DNA of 64,000 bases from Gordonia sp. SL306 (GTDB lineage Bacteria > Actinomycetota > Actinomycetes > Mycobacteriales > Mycobacteriaceae). The stretch is from positions 4,154,001-4,218,000 of the forward strand of contig NZ_CP113063.1 of assembly GCF_026625785.1 (NCBI RefSeq), written 5' to 3'. Positions within the stretch are counted from its first letter, which is position 1. The number at the start of each line of letters is the position of its first letter. Positions 9,966 to 20,109 of the stretch are shown piece after piece. Below the pieces are notes generated by a model. It had not been told where the DNA came from, did no database searches, and saw only the letters and a program-made list of their open reading frames with translations. The translations under genes were made by a program, and so were the position numbers.

Positions 9966-10553
9966 ATGAAACTGACGGGTGTTGAGCTCGACGAGGCTGT
10001 CCGTGCCGCGGGGCACGGCGATCGCGCGGCGCTCACGTCAGTTCTCGAAAGTGTGCAGGACCCGATCCTGCGCTACTGCCGAGGGCGAATTGGAGTCGGA
10101 GAACGCCATCTGTTCTCCGCCGACGATATCGCGCAGGAGGCGTTGATGGCGGTGATGACAGCGCTGCCCCGGTACAAGGACCAGGGCAGGCCGTTCATGG
10201 CATTCGTCTACGGGATCGCTGCACACAAGGTGGCCGATGCCATGCGCGTGGCAGGCCGGGTCAAGGCCGATCCGGTGGAGACCTTGCCGGAGGCGGTGTC
10301 GTTCACGGGTGGACCCGAACAGTCGGCTCTCGACGCCGATGCGAGTCGCCGGATGCGCGCACTGCTGACGATCCTCCCGGAGAAGCAGCGTGAGGTGCTG
10401 GTCCTCCGACTCGTGGTCGGACTGTCGGCCGAGGAGACCGCCGATGCCATCGGCAGCACCGCAGGCGCGGTGCGGGTGGCCCAGCATCGCGCGCTGGCGA
10501 AGTTGAAAGACCAATTGAGGAAGGCAGGTGAGGTCGATGAACGACAAGCATGA
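9966..10553 (+). CDS. sigD: RNA polymerase sigma factor SigD (ECF)
   Basis: 195 aa. Region 2 is seen as FSADDIAQEALMAVMTALPRY (core binding) and FMAFVYGIAAHKVADAMR (-10 recognition). Region 4 is LLTILPEKQREVLVLRLVVG followed by the HTH SAEETADAIGSTAGAVRVAQ. It is a group 4 sigma factor with no extracytoplasmic domain. I used ATG 9966 (MKLTGVELDE); an earlier in-frame start at 9870 would add about 30 residues of non-conserved sequence. The 3' end overlaps the start of rsdA, the expected sigma/anti-sigma pair. Mycobacterial SigD acts in starvation and late growth. Confidence 0.9.
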   Translation: MKLTGVELDEAVRAAGHGDRAALTSVLESVQDPILRYCRGRIGVGERHLFSADDIAQEALMAVMTALPRYKDQGRPFMAFVYGIAAHKVADAMRVAGRVKADPVETLPEAVSFTGGPEQSALDADASRRMRALLTILPEKQREVLVLRLVVGLSAEETADAIGSTAGAVRVAQHRALAKLKDQLRKAGEVDERQA

Positions 10554-11484
10554 TCCTGCCGAGCCCGGTTGGGATCTGACCCAGCCCATCGACATGACGT
10601 CGGTGCATGTCGACGACGAGTTCATCGACGCGCTGTCGCAGGATCTTCCTGTCCCCACCCACGACGACACCGAGTACCAACTCGCGGAACTGCTGTCGGG
10701 CTGGCGGCACGAGACGCTCACCGCACCGCTCCCGGAACTGCCGACCGTCGACGAGGTCGAGGCGGCGATCGCCGCCACCGAGCGTGCGCGTCGCGGCCGC
10801 GGCGTCATCCGCCACCTCCGTGTCGCGTCCGGTGCGGCCGCGATCGTGGTGATCGCAGGCGCTGGGCTGACCGTCCTCGCCGAGGGATCCTCGCCCGGCG
10901 ACCCGCTGTGGGGCGTCAAGCGGGTGGTGTTCTCCGAGGCGGCGAGCCAGACGCAGGCATCGATGGATGTGCAGTCGAATCTGGAGAAGGCCGAGGCCGC
11001 CATGGCCGCCGGTGATCCGGAGCAGGCGGCCGAGCTGATCGCGAAAGCGCAGAAGGACCTCGGGCCCGTACGCGACAACGAGACCCTCAACCGCATGAAG
11101 GACTGGATCGAGCGGCTCCGCGCGCAGACCGCGACGTCGGGTGCATCGTCCACCTCGGCGTCGATCTCGGTCTCGCAGAGTCAGCGACCGAGCGAGGGGG
11201 CCGGTGGGCCCACGACGCCGCCTCGTGACCTGCGCCGTTCGCGCGTCGACGACGGGTCGTCGTCCGTCACCGTCACGAAGCCCGCACCCCCTCCGCCCGT
11301 CACCTCCGATGTACCGACCAGCGATGGTGGCCACCAGAGTCCGGGGAACCCGGAACCATCGACGCCACCCGATGTCCGGGACACCACCCCGAGCACCACC
11401 GCCACGTCGTCACCGGTCGAACGGAATGACGGGGCAGGCGGGCAGCAGTCGGGTTTCCCGACCACGACATCGCCGTCGTCGTAG
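10537..11484 (+). CDS. rsdA: anti-sigma-D factor RsdA
   Basis: 315 aa. The acidic N-terminal about 85 residues (WDLTQPIDMTSVHVDDEFID onwards) correspond to the SigD-binding region of RsdA, which lacks the usual zinc anti-sigma motif. One membrane segment spans about residues 97-115 (ASGAAAIVVIAGAGLTVLA). The outside part has a helical region (about 130-200) and then a Ser/Thr/Pro-rich tail of about 115 residues. The start ATG 10537 lies inside sigD and has AGGTGAGG just upstream; a GTG at 10528 is an alternative. In M. tuberculosis RsdA is released by regulated proteolysis. The long low-complexity tail probably reaches into the wall. Confidence 0.85.
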   Translation: MNDKHDPAEPGWDLTQPIDMTSVHVDDEFIDALSQDLPVPTHDDTEYQLAELLSGWRHETLTAPLPELPTVDEVEAAIAATERARRGRGVIRHLRVASGAAAIVVIAGAGLTVLAEGSSPGDPLWGVKRVVFSEAASQTQASMDVQSNLEKAEAAMAAGDPEQAAELIAKAQKDLGPVRDNETLNRMKDWIERLRAQTATSGASSTSASISVSQSQRPSEGAGGPTTPPRDLRRSRVDDGSSSVTVTKPAPPPPVTSDVPTSDGGHQSPGNPEPSTPPDVRDTTPSTTATSSPVERNDGAGGQQSGFPTTTSPSS

Positions 11485-11511
11485 GACCGGCTCAACGGTT
11501 CGATTTGGCTT

Positions 11512-11554
11512 CAGCGTTCGGTTGAACCCAGCGTTCGACCCGGCTCAGCGTTCG
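11512..11554. repeat. three CAGCGTTCG repeats at 17-bp period
   Basis: CAGCGTTCG occurs at 11512-11520, 11529-11537 and 11546-11554, each exactly 17 bp apart, in the short gap between convergent rsdA and the DUF5319 gene. The last copy covers the stop codon of the minus-strand gene. The eight bases between copies differ. A degenerate fourth copy, CAACGGTTCG, is just upstream. Confidence 0.7.
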
Positions 11555-11934
11555 TCATCGACGTGACTGTGCGCATCCGCATAGCCACGGCAGTAATCCC
11601 AGGTCACATAGGCGTCAGGTCGCGGGTCCACCGCCGGCTCATGCGGCCGGACGGTTCCGTCGATCAGTAGCTGCAGCAGGTTGGCGCGCAGCATGTCCCA
11701 GTCGTGATAGTGGTCCTCGTGGCAGTCGTCGCACACCACGACGAGTCCGCGGATTCCGCGATGGGCGAGAAGTGCCTCATAGACCGCAAGGTCGGCCAGA
11801 TCCTCCTCGACCGCCATCCGCTCGTTCTCGTCGAGCGGGATACCGGGTTCCACCGAGTCGAGCGCCGAGGCCGGATCGCTGGGGTCATCAGCGAACGGGT
11901 CTGGCGGGAGGCCGGGTGGTAGGTGGTCACGCAC
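11545..11934 (-). CDS. DUF5319 family protein
   Basis: 129 aa from GTG 11934, which gives the family start RDHLPPGLPPDPFADDPSDP. It is acidic and soluble, with a CDDC pair and several nearby His residues (CHEDHYHDWD), so a bound metal is plausible. The C-terminal part reads YVTWDYCRGYADAH. It corresponds by content and position (sigD-rsdA-here-guaB2) to Rv3412 of M. tuberculosis, function unknown. A longer frame reaching 11982 is possible but the added residues are not family-like. It is convergent with rsdA and divergent from guaB2. Confidence 0.8.
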   Translation of the reverse strand: MRDHLPPGLPPDPFADDPSDPASALDSVEPGIPLDENERMAVEEDLADLAVYEALLAHRGIRGLVVVCDDCHEDHYHDWDMLRANLLQLLIDGTVRPHEPAVDPRPDAYVTWDYCRGYADAHSHVDDER

Positions 11935-12018
11935 ACAACCACGGTAACCGATGAAACGGTCAGGGTGGGGTGAGGACTCCACAGTCTCCCGGCGTGTGGA
12001 ACGAACCGTGCGGGGTGA

Positions 12019-13566
<1,548 letters not shown>

Positions 13567-13640
13567 AGCTCGTAAGATGTCGGCGGATCGGTCCGGTCGG
13601 CCCGACCGGCGATCGGTTCGCGTAGCAGAAAGGCGCAACG

Positions 13641-14798
13641 GTGCGTGATCTCGTGGACATCGGTATGGGCCGAACGGCCCGCCGCACGTTCGAACTCGAT
13701 GACATCAGTATCGTCCCGTCCCGTCGGACCAGGTCGTCCAAGGATGTCTCCACCGCGTGGCAGATCGATGCCTACCGTTTCGAGTCACCGATCCTCAGTC
13801 ACCCGACCGATGCGCTGGTGTCGCCCGCGGTGGCGGTCGAACTCGGCAAACTCGGTGCGCTCGGTGTGATCAACGGCGAGGGGCTGTGGGCCAGGCACCG
13901 CGACGTCGACGCGAAGATCGCCGAGCTCATCGCCGTGGCCACCGAGAATCCCGATCCGCTGGCGGCGATTCGTCATCTGCAGCAACTGCATTCGGCGCCG
14001 TTGGACACCGGGCTGCTGCGTGAGGCGGTGTCCACCGTGCGTGACGCCGGGGTCACCACCGCGGTCCGGGTGAGTCCGCAGCACGCGCCGGAGCTGACGC
14101 CCGCGCTGTTGGAGGCCGGTGTGGAGATCCTGGTGGTGCACGGCACGATCATCTCGGCCGAGCATGTCGCGCAGGTGGATTCCGACGGCGCCGCCCGAGA
14201 ACCGTTGAACCTCAAGACCTTCATCGCCGAGCTCGACATCCCGGTGATCGCCGGCGGTGTGCACGACCACCGGACGGCTCTGCATCTGATGCGGACCGGA
14301 GCCGCGGGCGTGATCGTCGGATACGGCTCCGCCGCGGGTGCGACCACGACCGGGGAGGTCCTGGGTATCGGCGTCCCGATGGCCACGGCGATCGCCGATG
14401 CGGCCGCCGCGCGACGTGAATACCTCGACGAGACCGGCGGACGGTATGTACACGTCATCGCCGACGGCGACATCCACGGTTCCGGGGATCTCGCCAAGGC
14501 GATCGCGTGCGGCGCCGATGCGGCCGTCCTCGGCACCCCGCTCGCGGCTGCTGCCGAATCGCCGGGCCTCGGCTGGTACTGGCCGTCGGCGGCCGCGCAT
14601 CCGGACACGCCGCGTGGTGCGCTGCTACAGGTCGCGACCGACGACGATCGACCCAGCCTGGAGTGTGTGCTCACCGGGCCTTCCCAGGATCCGTTCGGCG
14701 AGCTGAACCTCGTGGGAGCGCTGCGGCGGTCGATGGCCAAGGCCGGCTACAGCGACCTGAAGGAATTCCAGAAGGTCGGACTCTCGCTGCATTCCTGA
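13641..14798 (+). CDS. guaB3: IMP dehydrogenase-related protein GuaB3
   Basis: 385 aa TIM-barrel paralogue of GuaB2 with no CBS domains. The nucleotide-phosphate segment GGRYVHVIADGDIHGSGDLAKA and ACGADAAVLG match the GuaB3 family. In the loop where GuaB2 has the catalytic cysteine, this protein reads VIVGYGSAAGATTTGEVLG, with no cysteine. Work on M. tuberculosis GuaB3 did not find IMP dehydrogenase activity, while some other GuaB3 proteins are active; its role here is therefore open. GTG 13641 is preceded by AGAAAGG. It is probably co-transcribed with guaB2. Confidence 0.9.
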   Translation: MRDLVDIGMGRTARRTFELDDISIVPSRRTRSSKDVSTAWQIDAYRFESPILSHPTDALVSPAVAVELGKLGALGVINGEGLWARHRDVDAKIAELIAVATENPDPLAAIRHLQQLHSAPLDTGLLREAVSTVRDAGVTTAVRVSPQHAPELTPALLEAGVEILVVHGTIISAEHVAQVDSDGAAREPLNLKTFIAELDIPVIAGGVHDHRTALHLMRTGAAGVIVGYGSAAGATTTGEVLGIGVPMATAIADAAAARREYLDETGGRYVHVIADGDIHGSGDLAKAIACGADAAVLGTPLAAAAESPGLGWYWPSAAAHPDTPRGALLQVATDDDRPSLECVLTGPSQDPFGELNLVGALRRSMAKAGYSDLKEFQKVGLSLHS

Positions 14799-14822
14799 TC
14801 CCTCGAGACCCCAGGGCCGGAG

Positions 14823-15425
14823 TCAGTCCAGCCCGCGGGCGATGAGGGTGTCGGCGAATCCGTCGGCCGTACGCAGCGCGGCAACGACCACCGGTGCGAC
14901 CAGAATCCTTGCGCCGGGACGCAATCCGCGGGCCTGCCGGGCCTCGTCGACCTGGCCGACGACCTCCACCATCAACGGGATCGACCGGATCGCCAGCGCC
15001 AGCGCGAGGGCGATGTGATCGGTGCGTACGCCGATGCGCAGCAGCGGACTCAACCCGGCGACGATGGCGTCGAGGATGGCCGATGTCCGGGTGGTGAGAG
15101 TGACGGCCGCGGCCAATGCGACCGAGGCGGCGAGTACCGCGCAGACCAGCAGGGCGCGCTGCCAATCGGTGAACACCACCTGGAACACGAACACGAAGGC
15201 CAGCACCCAGGTCACCGGGCGCATCTGTCGCCATGCCTCCCGCGGGCCGATCCCGCCCATCGCGAAGACCACCGCGACCCCGACCGCGAGGATGCCGACC
15301 GCAGGCAGGGTGCGGACGGTGAGGCTGATGGCGAGGATGCCCGCCGCCAGCCCGAGCAGCTTGAGGCCGGTCGGAAGGCGGTGCAGCGGTGACCGTCCCG
15401 GACGGTAGACGCCGAGTGCGGTCAT
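14823..15425 (-). CDS. bioN: ECF transporter transmembrane protein BioN (EcfT)
   Basis: 200 aa membrane protein with about five hydrophobic segments. The cytoplasmic coupling motif ARQARGLRPG, an Ala-Arg-Gly box of EcfT proteins, links the ATPase to the substrate protein. The start ATG (15423-15425) overlaps the bioM stop as ATGA. With bioM and bioY it forms a three-gene biotin importer read on the minus strand. The 3' end faces guaB3. Confidence 0.9.
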   Translation of the reverse strand: MTALGVYRPGRSPLHRLPTGLKLLGLAAGILAISLTVRTLPAVGILAVGVAVVFAMGGIGPREAWRQMRPVTWVLAFVFVFQVVFTDWQRALLVCAVLAASVALAAAVTLTTRTSAILDAIVAGLSPLLRIGVRTDHIALALALAIRSIPLMVEVVGQVDEARQARGLRPGARILVAPVVVAALRTADGFADTLIARGLD

Positions 15426-16096
15426 GACATCAACGCGCGGTATGCGGCGACCGCGGCCGCCGGCTCGTCGTCGGCCACGACCCGTCCCTCGTCGAGCACG
15501 ATGACCCGGTCATAGTCGGCCAGCAGCTCGAGGTCGTGGGTGAGCACGATCAATTGCTCGTCGAGGGTCGAGAACACGTCGCGCAACATCGAGCTGTTGC
15601 GGAGATCGAGAAGGGTGGTCGGTTCGTCGGCGACCAAGACCGCCGGGCCGGTCACCAGGACCGACGCGAGTGCGAGGAGTTGCTTCTGTCCGCCCGACAG
15701 CAGGTGCGCCGGATGGTCGGCATGGTCGGCCAGCCCGAACTGTGCCAGCACCGCGCCAGCCCTTGCCGAGCGTTGCGCCTTGTCCCGTTCGATCCGGGTC
15801 AGGGACAGTTCGATGTCCTCCGAGACGGTCGGCATGATGATCTGGCGGTCCGGATCGCTGAAGATGAAACCGACCTCGCGCCGCACCTGACGTTTGTGGC
15901 GTGCGGCGTGGATTCCGTTGACATGCACCGAGCCCCGGTCGGGAACGACGAGCGCATTGATCATCCGCGCCAGGGTGGACTTGCCGCTGCCGTTGGCACC
16001 GATGATGCCGATCCGTCGCTCGGACAGTTCGAGATCGATGTCGGCCAGCACGACGCGATCTCCGAAGGAGTGGCCGATTGCCCGGAACTCGATCAT
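15422..16096 (-). CDS. bioM: ECF transporter ATPase BioM (EcfA)
   Basis: 224 aa ABC-type ATPase. Walker A GANGSGKST is at residues 33-41, the Q-loop is in GFIFSDPDRQI, the signature is LLSGGQKQLLALA, and Walker B is AVLVADEPTTLLDL followed by the His switch VLTHD. In BioMNY systems a single ATPase subunit homodimerises. It drives uptake through BioN and BioY. The gene sits between bioY (47 bp upstream) and bioN (overlapping). Confidence 0.92.
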   Translation of the reverse strand: MIEFRAIGHSFGDRVVLADIDLELSERRIGIIGANGSGKSTLARMINALVVPDRGSVHVNGIHAARHKRQVRREVGFIFSDPDRQIIMPTVSEDIELSLTRIERDKAQRSARAGAVLAQFGLADHADHPAHLLSGGQKQLLALASVLVTGPAVLVADEPTTLLDLRNSSMLRDVFSTLDEQLIVLTHDLELLADYDRVIVLDEGRVVADDEPAAAVAAYRALMS

Positions 16097-16143
16097 CGGC
16101 AGAACCCGATCACCACGAGAACTCGACCATCATCGTGACCCGG

Positions 16144-16755
16144 TCACCGTGCGCGGCGCAGCCGCAGCGGCGTGATCAACCCCGGGTGGGCGCGGTGGAC
16201 CTGCGCCGCGACCAGGGCGGTGATGACCGCCTTCGCGATGTCGCCCGGGATGTAGGTGCCGTTGGTGGAGATCGCCGCCCACAACGAGAGGTCGGTGCGC
16301 AGCAGCAGGCCGATGATGCCGCAGGCGTAGACCACGACCATGCCGCCGACGATGTTGATCACGATGCCCCAGACGATCCGGTAGCGAGGCATCATCAGCG
16401 CCGTCGCCACGCCGATGGCGATCACGCCCGGGAGGAATCCGACGAAGAAACCGGCGGTGGGGGAGGCCAGCGCCACGAGCCCGCTGCGTCCGCCCGCCAG
16501 GATCGGCAGTCCGGCGATGGCGAGCACGTCGAAGATGATCACTGCCAACGTCCCCTTGCGCGGGCCGATGATCGCGCCGGCGAGCATCACGCCCAGCGAC
16601 TGCAGGGTGATCGGCACCCCGGCGGAGCCGATGGTGATGGTGCCGGGGAGACCCAGCGCCGCGATCAGGGCCGCGAAGACGGCCGCCTGCGTCAGGTCGG
16701 TCACCGACAGCGAGAATCGCCGCGACGACGAGGGCGTGTCGGTGGTCTGGGACAT
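16144..16755 (-). CDS. bioY: biotin ECF transporter S component BioY
   Basis: 203 aa, about six membrane helices. The BioY signature is seen as [21 protein letters not shown] followed by [13 protein letters not shown], and near the end [16 protein letters not shown]. BioY binds biotin in the membrane. The start MSQTTDTP (ATG 16755) is chosen because CATAAT lies six bases before it, so a leaderless message is likely; upstream in-frame codons run into the guaA promoter. No BirA or BioQ-like operator was recognised. Confidence 0.92.
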   Translation of the reverse strand: MSQTTDTPSSSRRFSLSVTDLTQAAVFAALIAALGLPGTITIGSAGVPITLQSLGVMLAGAIIGPRKGTLAVIIFDVLAIAGLPILAGGRSGLVALASPTAGFFVGFLPGVIAIGVATALMMPRYRIVWGIVINIVGGMVVVYACGIIGLLLRTDLSLWAAISTNGTYIPGDIAKAVITALVAAQVHRAHPGLITPLRLRRAR

Positions 16756-16828
16756 TCCGACATTATGGCGGGTCGGAGTGCGCGCACGGCTGCCGGGTGC
16801 GGTGGTGGGTGCCATTAGACTCGACGGG
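16756..16828. promoter_or_regulatory. divergent bioY/guaA leaderless promoters
   Basis: On the minus strand CATAAT (16762-16767) ends six bases before the bioY ATG. On the plus strand TAGACT (16816-16821) ends seven bases before the guaA GTG at 16829. Neither gene has a ribosome binding site. Both should therefore start transcription at the start codon. Confidence 0.6.
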
Positions 16829-18421
16829 GTGACAGACACCTCTGCAGACTCATTCTTCGACGGTCCCCGGCCGGTGCTGGTGCTCGACTTCGGTGCGCAG
16901 TACGCGCAGCTGATCGCCCGGCGGGTCCGCGAGGCGCGGATCTACTCCGAGGTGATCGCCCACGATGCGCCGCTGGAGGAGCTGAAGGCGCGCAATCCCG
17001 TCGCGCTCATCTTCTCGGGCGGCCCCGCCTCGGTCTACGCCGACGACGCGCCCGCACTCGATCCGGGGGTGTTCGATCTCGGGGTGCCCGTGTTCGGCAT
17101 CTGCTACGGGTTCCAGGCGATGGCGAGGACGCTCGGCGGCGAGGTGGCGAACACCGGCGGTCGTGAGTTCGGGCGGACGACGTTGTCGATCACCGGCGAA
17201 GGCGTCCTGCATCAGGGCCTGACCGAGACCCAGCCGGTGTGGATGAGCCACAACGACGCCGTACAGGCCGCGCCGGACGGATTCATCGTCACCGGCTCGA
17301 CGCCCGGTGCGCCGGTCGCCGCGTTCGAGTGCGTGGATCGCCGGATGGCCGGGGTGCAGTACCACCCGGAGGTGCTGCACACGCCGCACGGCCAACAGAT
17401 CCTCACCAGGTTCCTCTACGAGATCGCCGGACTCGAGGCGACCTGGACGGCCGCCAACATCGCCGACCAGCTCATCGATCAGGTCGCCGACCAGATCGGT
17501 GACGGCCTCGCGATCTGCGGGCTGTCGGGCGGCGTCGACTCCGCGGTCGCAGCCGCACTCGTGCAGCGGGCCATCGGGGACCGGTTGACCTGCGTGTTCG
17601 TCGATCACGGACTCCTGCGGGCCGGCGAGCGTGAGCAGGTGCAGCACGATTTCGTCGGTGCCACCGGCGCGAAGCTGGTGACCGTGGACGCTGCCGACAC
17701 CTTCCTGGGCGAACTCTCCGGGGTCAGCGATCCGGAGGAGAAGCGCAAGATCATCGGGCGGGAGTTCATCCGATCGTTCGAGGGAGCGGTCACCGATGTC
17801 CTCGGCGATCGGGCGTCCGACGGCGACAAGGTCGAGTACCTGGTCCAGGGCACCCTCTACCCGGATGTCGTCGAGTCCGGCGGCGGCAGTGGTACGGCCA
17901 ACATCAAGAGCCACCACAACGTGGGCGGGCTACCGGACGATCTCGAGTTCTCCCTGGTGGAACCGCTGCGGCTGCTCTTCAAGGACGAGGTCCGAGCGGT
18001 GGGCCGCGAACTGGGCCTGCCGGAGGAGATCGTCGGCCGTCAGCCGTTCCCCGGACCGGGTCTGGCCATCCGGATCGTCGGCGAGGTGACTGCCGACCGT
18101 CTCGCGATGCTCCGCAAGGCGGACCTGATCGCCCGTGAGGAACTGACCGCGGCTGGCCTCGACGGCCAGATCTGGCAGTGCCCGGTGGTGCTCCTCGCCG
18201 ATGTGCGCAGCGTCGGGGTGCAGGGTGACGGCCGCACCTACGGGCATCCGATCGTGCTGCGACCGGTGTCGAGTGAGGACGCGATGACCGCCGACTGGAC
18301 GCGCGTGCCCTACGAGGTCCTCGAGGTGATCTCGACGCGGATCACCAATGAGGTCCCGGACGTGAACCGTGTGGTGCTCGACGTCACGAGCAAGCCGCCG
18401 GGCACCATCGAGTGGGAGTAG
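16829..18421 (+). CDS. guaA: GMP synthase (glutamine-hydrolysing)
   Basis: 530 aa two-domain enzyme making GMP from XMP, ATP and glutamine. The N-terminal class I amidotransferase carries the catalytic Cys92 in [10 protein letters not shown] and the His/Glu of GVQYHPE. The ATP-pyrophosphatase loop is LSGGVDSAV at about 232-240, followed by the C-terminal dimerisation domain ending [13 protein letters not shown]. The GTG at 16829 begins [20 protein letters not shown] and lies seven bases after a TAGACT -10, so I rejected the much longer open frame that starts inside bioY. It completes the guaB2-guaA pathway present in this window. Confidence 0.97.
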   Translation: MTDTSADSFFDGPRPVLVLDFGAQYAQLIARRVREARIYSEVIAHDAPLEELKARNPVALIFSGGPASVYADDAPALDPGVFDLGVPVFGICYGFQAMARTLGGEVANTGGREFGRTTLSITGEGVLHQGLTETQPVWMSHNDAVQAAPDGFIVTGSTPGAPVAAFECVDRRMAGVQYHPEVLHTPHGQQILTRFLYEIAGLEATWTAANIADQLIDQVADQIGDGLAICGLSGGVDSAVAAALVQRAIGDRLTCVFVDHGLLRAGEREQVQHDFVGATGAKLVTVDAADTFLGELSGVSDPEEKRKIIGREFIRSFEGAVTDVLGDRASDGDKVEYLVQGTLYPDVVESGGGSGTANIKSHHNVGGLPDDLEFSLVEPLRLLFKDEVRAVGRELGLPEEIVGRQPFPGPGLAIRIVGEVTADRLAMLRKADLIAREELTAAGLDGQIWQCPVVLLADVRSVGVQGDGRTYGHPIVLRPVSSEDAMTADWTRVPYEVLEVISTRITNEVPDVNRVVLDVTSKPPGTIEWE

Positions 18422-18448
18422 GCGTCTGAGGCAGGCGATCCGATGCCG

Positions 18449-18658
18449 TCACCGGCGTGACGATCGCGCCCCGGTCAGGATCAGGATCAACCCGATCACC
18501 AGGCCCAGCCCGACCGCGAGCCATCCCAGGTCCGCGGCCGACGGCAGATCCGGTCCGCCTGCGAGACCCCAGCCGGCGACGAGGAGTGCCGCGAGCCCGA
18601 GGATCGCGAGTCCCGGCGCGCGATGTCCGGTGTCGCGGCCGGTCGTCTCCGGGGTCAT
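18449..18658 (-). CDS. small two-helix membrane protein
   Basis: 69 aa with two hydrophobic stretches, LAILGLAALLVAGWGLAGG and LGWLAVGLGLVIGLILILTG, separated by a short polar loop, and an Arg-rich end. No known domain recognised. Its ATG overlaps the stop of the upstream PspC-domain gene (ATGA), so it is probably the second gene of that operon and works at the membrane with it. Confidence 0.7.
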   Translation of the reverse strand: MTPETTGRDTGHRAPGLAILGLAALLVAGWGLAGGPDLPSAADLGWLAVGLGLVIGLILILTGARSSRR

Positions 18659-20010
18659 CGAGCCACCTCCACATGTCCGACGTTTGTTCGTGCATCGAGA
18701 TTCAGGACGGGGCCGTCGGTACCGTCATCACCACCGGTGAGGCCGTCCGGGCAGGTGTAGTCGCCGACCCCGGAGTCGCAGGAGGCGCGGACGTTCATGT
18801 CCTTGGGCACCTGGACCTCGATCTCACCCACACCGTTGCGCAGGGTGACGGTGCGATCGGCGGTGAGGTCCAGATCCCGTAGGTCGAGCACCATCCGTCC
18901 CATGGTCAGCGAATACTCGCCCTTGATGTCGTTCTCGGTGACCGGTGTGTAGATCCGTTCACCCACACCGCCCGACGGAAATCCGTCGAGATGTCCGACC
19001 ATGGAGGTCGCCACCACCGCGACGCCCAGCGCGAGCGCGATGGGGACAAGGCCGGAACTGTGCCGCCCGGTCGTCCGGCGGCGGAATCCCGCGTAGATCA
19101 GACCCGCACCGACGACGGCGAGCGCCAGCGACAGGATGCGTGCCGGGGTGAACCAGTCGACGCCGACCTGATGCAGTGCGGCTCCGGCGGCCGCGGTGAT
19201 GACCGCGAGGCCGACGACGATGAGCGTCAACGGTGATCGCCGCTCGGGCGGTTCGACAGGGCTCCGGTCGGGTGCGGGATCGGGGAGGTCCCAGGCGAAT
19301 TGCGCGGTACCCAGTGGGTCCCAGGCCGGTGGGGTGCGTTGCATGAACTCGGTCGGTGCGGCCTCGGTGGTTCCGCTCCCGGGAGGCCTGCCGGGGGAGG
19401 TGGTCGTGCCCGCCGACATCGCCTGCGCCGTCGGCAGATCGGGGTACGTGCCCCCCGGATGCCCGGCCGGCGCGTTCGCCGTCAGGGCCCGGGGGATCCA
19501 CGGCTGCAACCGATCCGTCGACGCAGCGGCTTCGACGTGCTCGGGCTGCAGAGTGTCGACGCTGGTACCGACCGGTGGTTCGGGAGTCCGCTGATAGAGC
19601 AGCCACCATCCGACGAGCATCAGCGCGGCGCCGAGGAGGCCGCCCGAGCTCCAGGTGCGACTGGGGCCGAACGAGGTCAGCACGATGATGGCGAGCACGA
19701 TGAGCAGGATGAACTGCGGATTGCGGTGCCGCAGATGCCGCGGCCGACGGCCGGCCGCGGAAGAGGCGTGCCGGATCGATCCGAGTTCGTCGCGTGAGCG
19801 GCTCTCCGCAGGCATTGCGACCCACGCGGCGATGTACAGGACGAGCCCGCTGCCGCCGAACAACGTCGCCACCACGAATGCGATCTTCACCAACGTCGGA
19901 TCGACCCGATAACGCGCCCCGATACCCGCACACACGCCCGCCACCGTGCGATTGTGGTTCGGCCGGATGGGCCTCGTCGCCCACATCCCTTCGAACTGCT
20001 TCGTGTCCAT
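18655..20010 (-). CDS. PspC-domain membrane protein with LiaF-like C-terminus
   Basis: 451 aa from ATG 20010; another in-frame ATG three codons upstream is equally possible. The PspC domain is near the N-terminus (NRTVAGVCAGIGARYRVDPTLVKIAFVVATLFGG). A Pro-rich cytoplasmic linker follows a short membrane pair, then more helices (about 270-360). The C-terminal domain (LTMGRMVLDLRDLDLTADRT onward, with VGEIEVQVPKD) resembles the beta-helical repeat of LiaF/DUF2154-type sensors. It is divergent from a PspC-domain histidine kinase, which suggests it tunes that kinase during envelope stress, as LiaF does for LiaS in Firmicutes. This functional link is inferred. Confidence 0.82.
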   Translation of the reverse strand: MDTKQFEGMWATRPIRPNHNRTVAGVCAGIGARYRVDPTLVKIAFVVATLFGGSGLVLYIAAWVAMPAESRSRDELGSIRHASSAAGRRPRHLRHRNPQFILLIVLAIIVLTSFGPSRTWSSGGLLGAALMLVGWWLLYQRTPEPPVGTSVDTLQPEHVEAAASTDRLQPWIPRALTANAPAGHPGGTYPDLPTAQAMSAGTTTSPGRPPGSGTTEAAPTEFMQRTPPAWDPLGTAQFAWDLPDPAPDRSPVEPPERRSPLTLIVVGLAVITAAAGAALHQVGVDWFTPARILSLALAVVGAGLIYAGFRRRTTGRHSSGLVPIALALGVAVVATSMVGHLDGFPSGGVGERIYTPVTENDIKGEYSLTMGRMVLDLRDLDLTADRTVTLRNGVGEIEVQVPKDMNVRASCDSGVGDYTCPDGLTGGDDGTDGPVLNLDARTNVGHVEVAR

Positions 20011-20109
20011 GAAATCCATCTTGGCGGTGCGATCGGGCCCGCACATCGGGGGAAGACCCTGAGAACGTCCCTGATGTGCACGATGACCTCGACGTGCCAG
20101 TATCGAGAT

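Noticed and set aside
9018..10016. A 332-codon minus-strand frame over the TPR-like gene and the sigD leader
   Set aside because: No recognisable domain, and it lies opposite a gene in conserved position.
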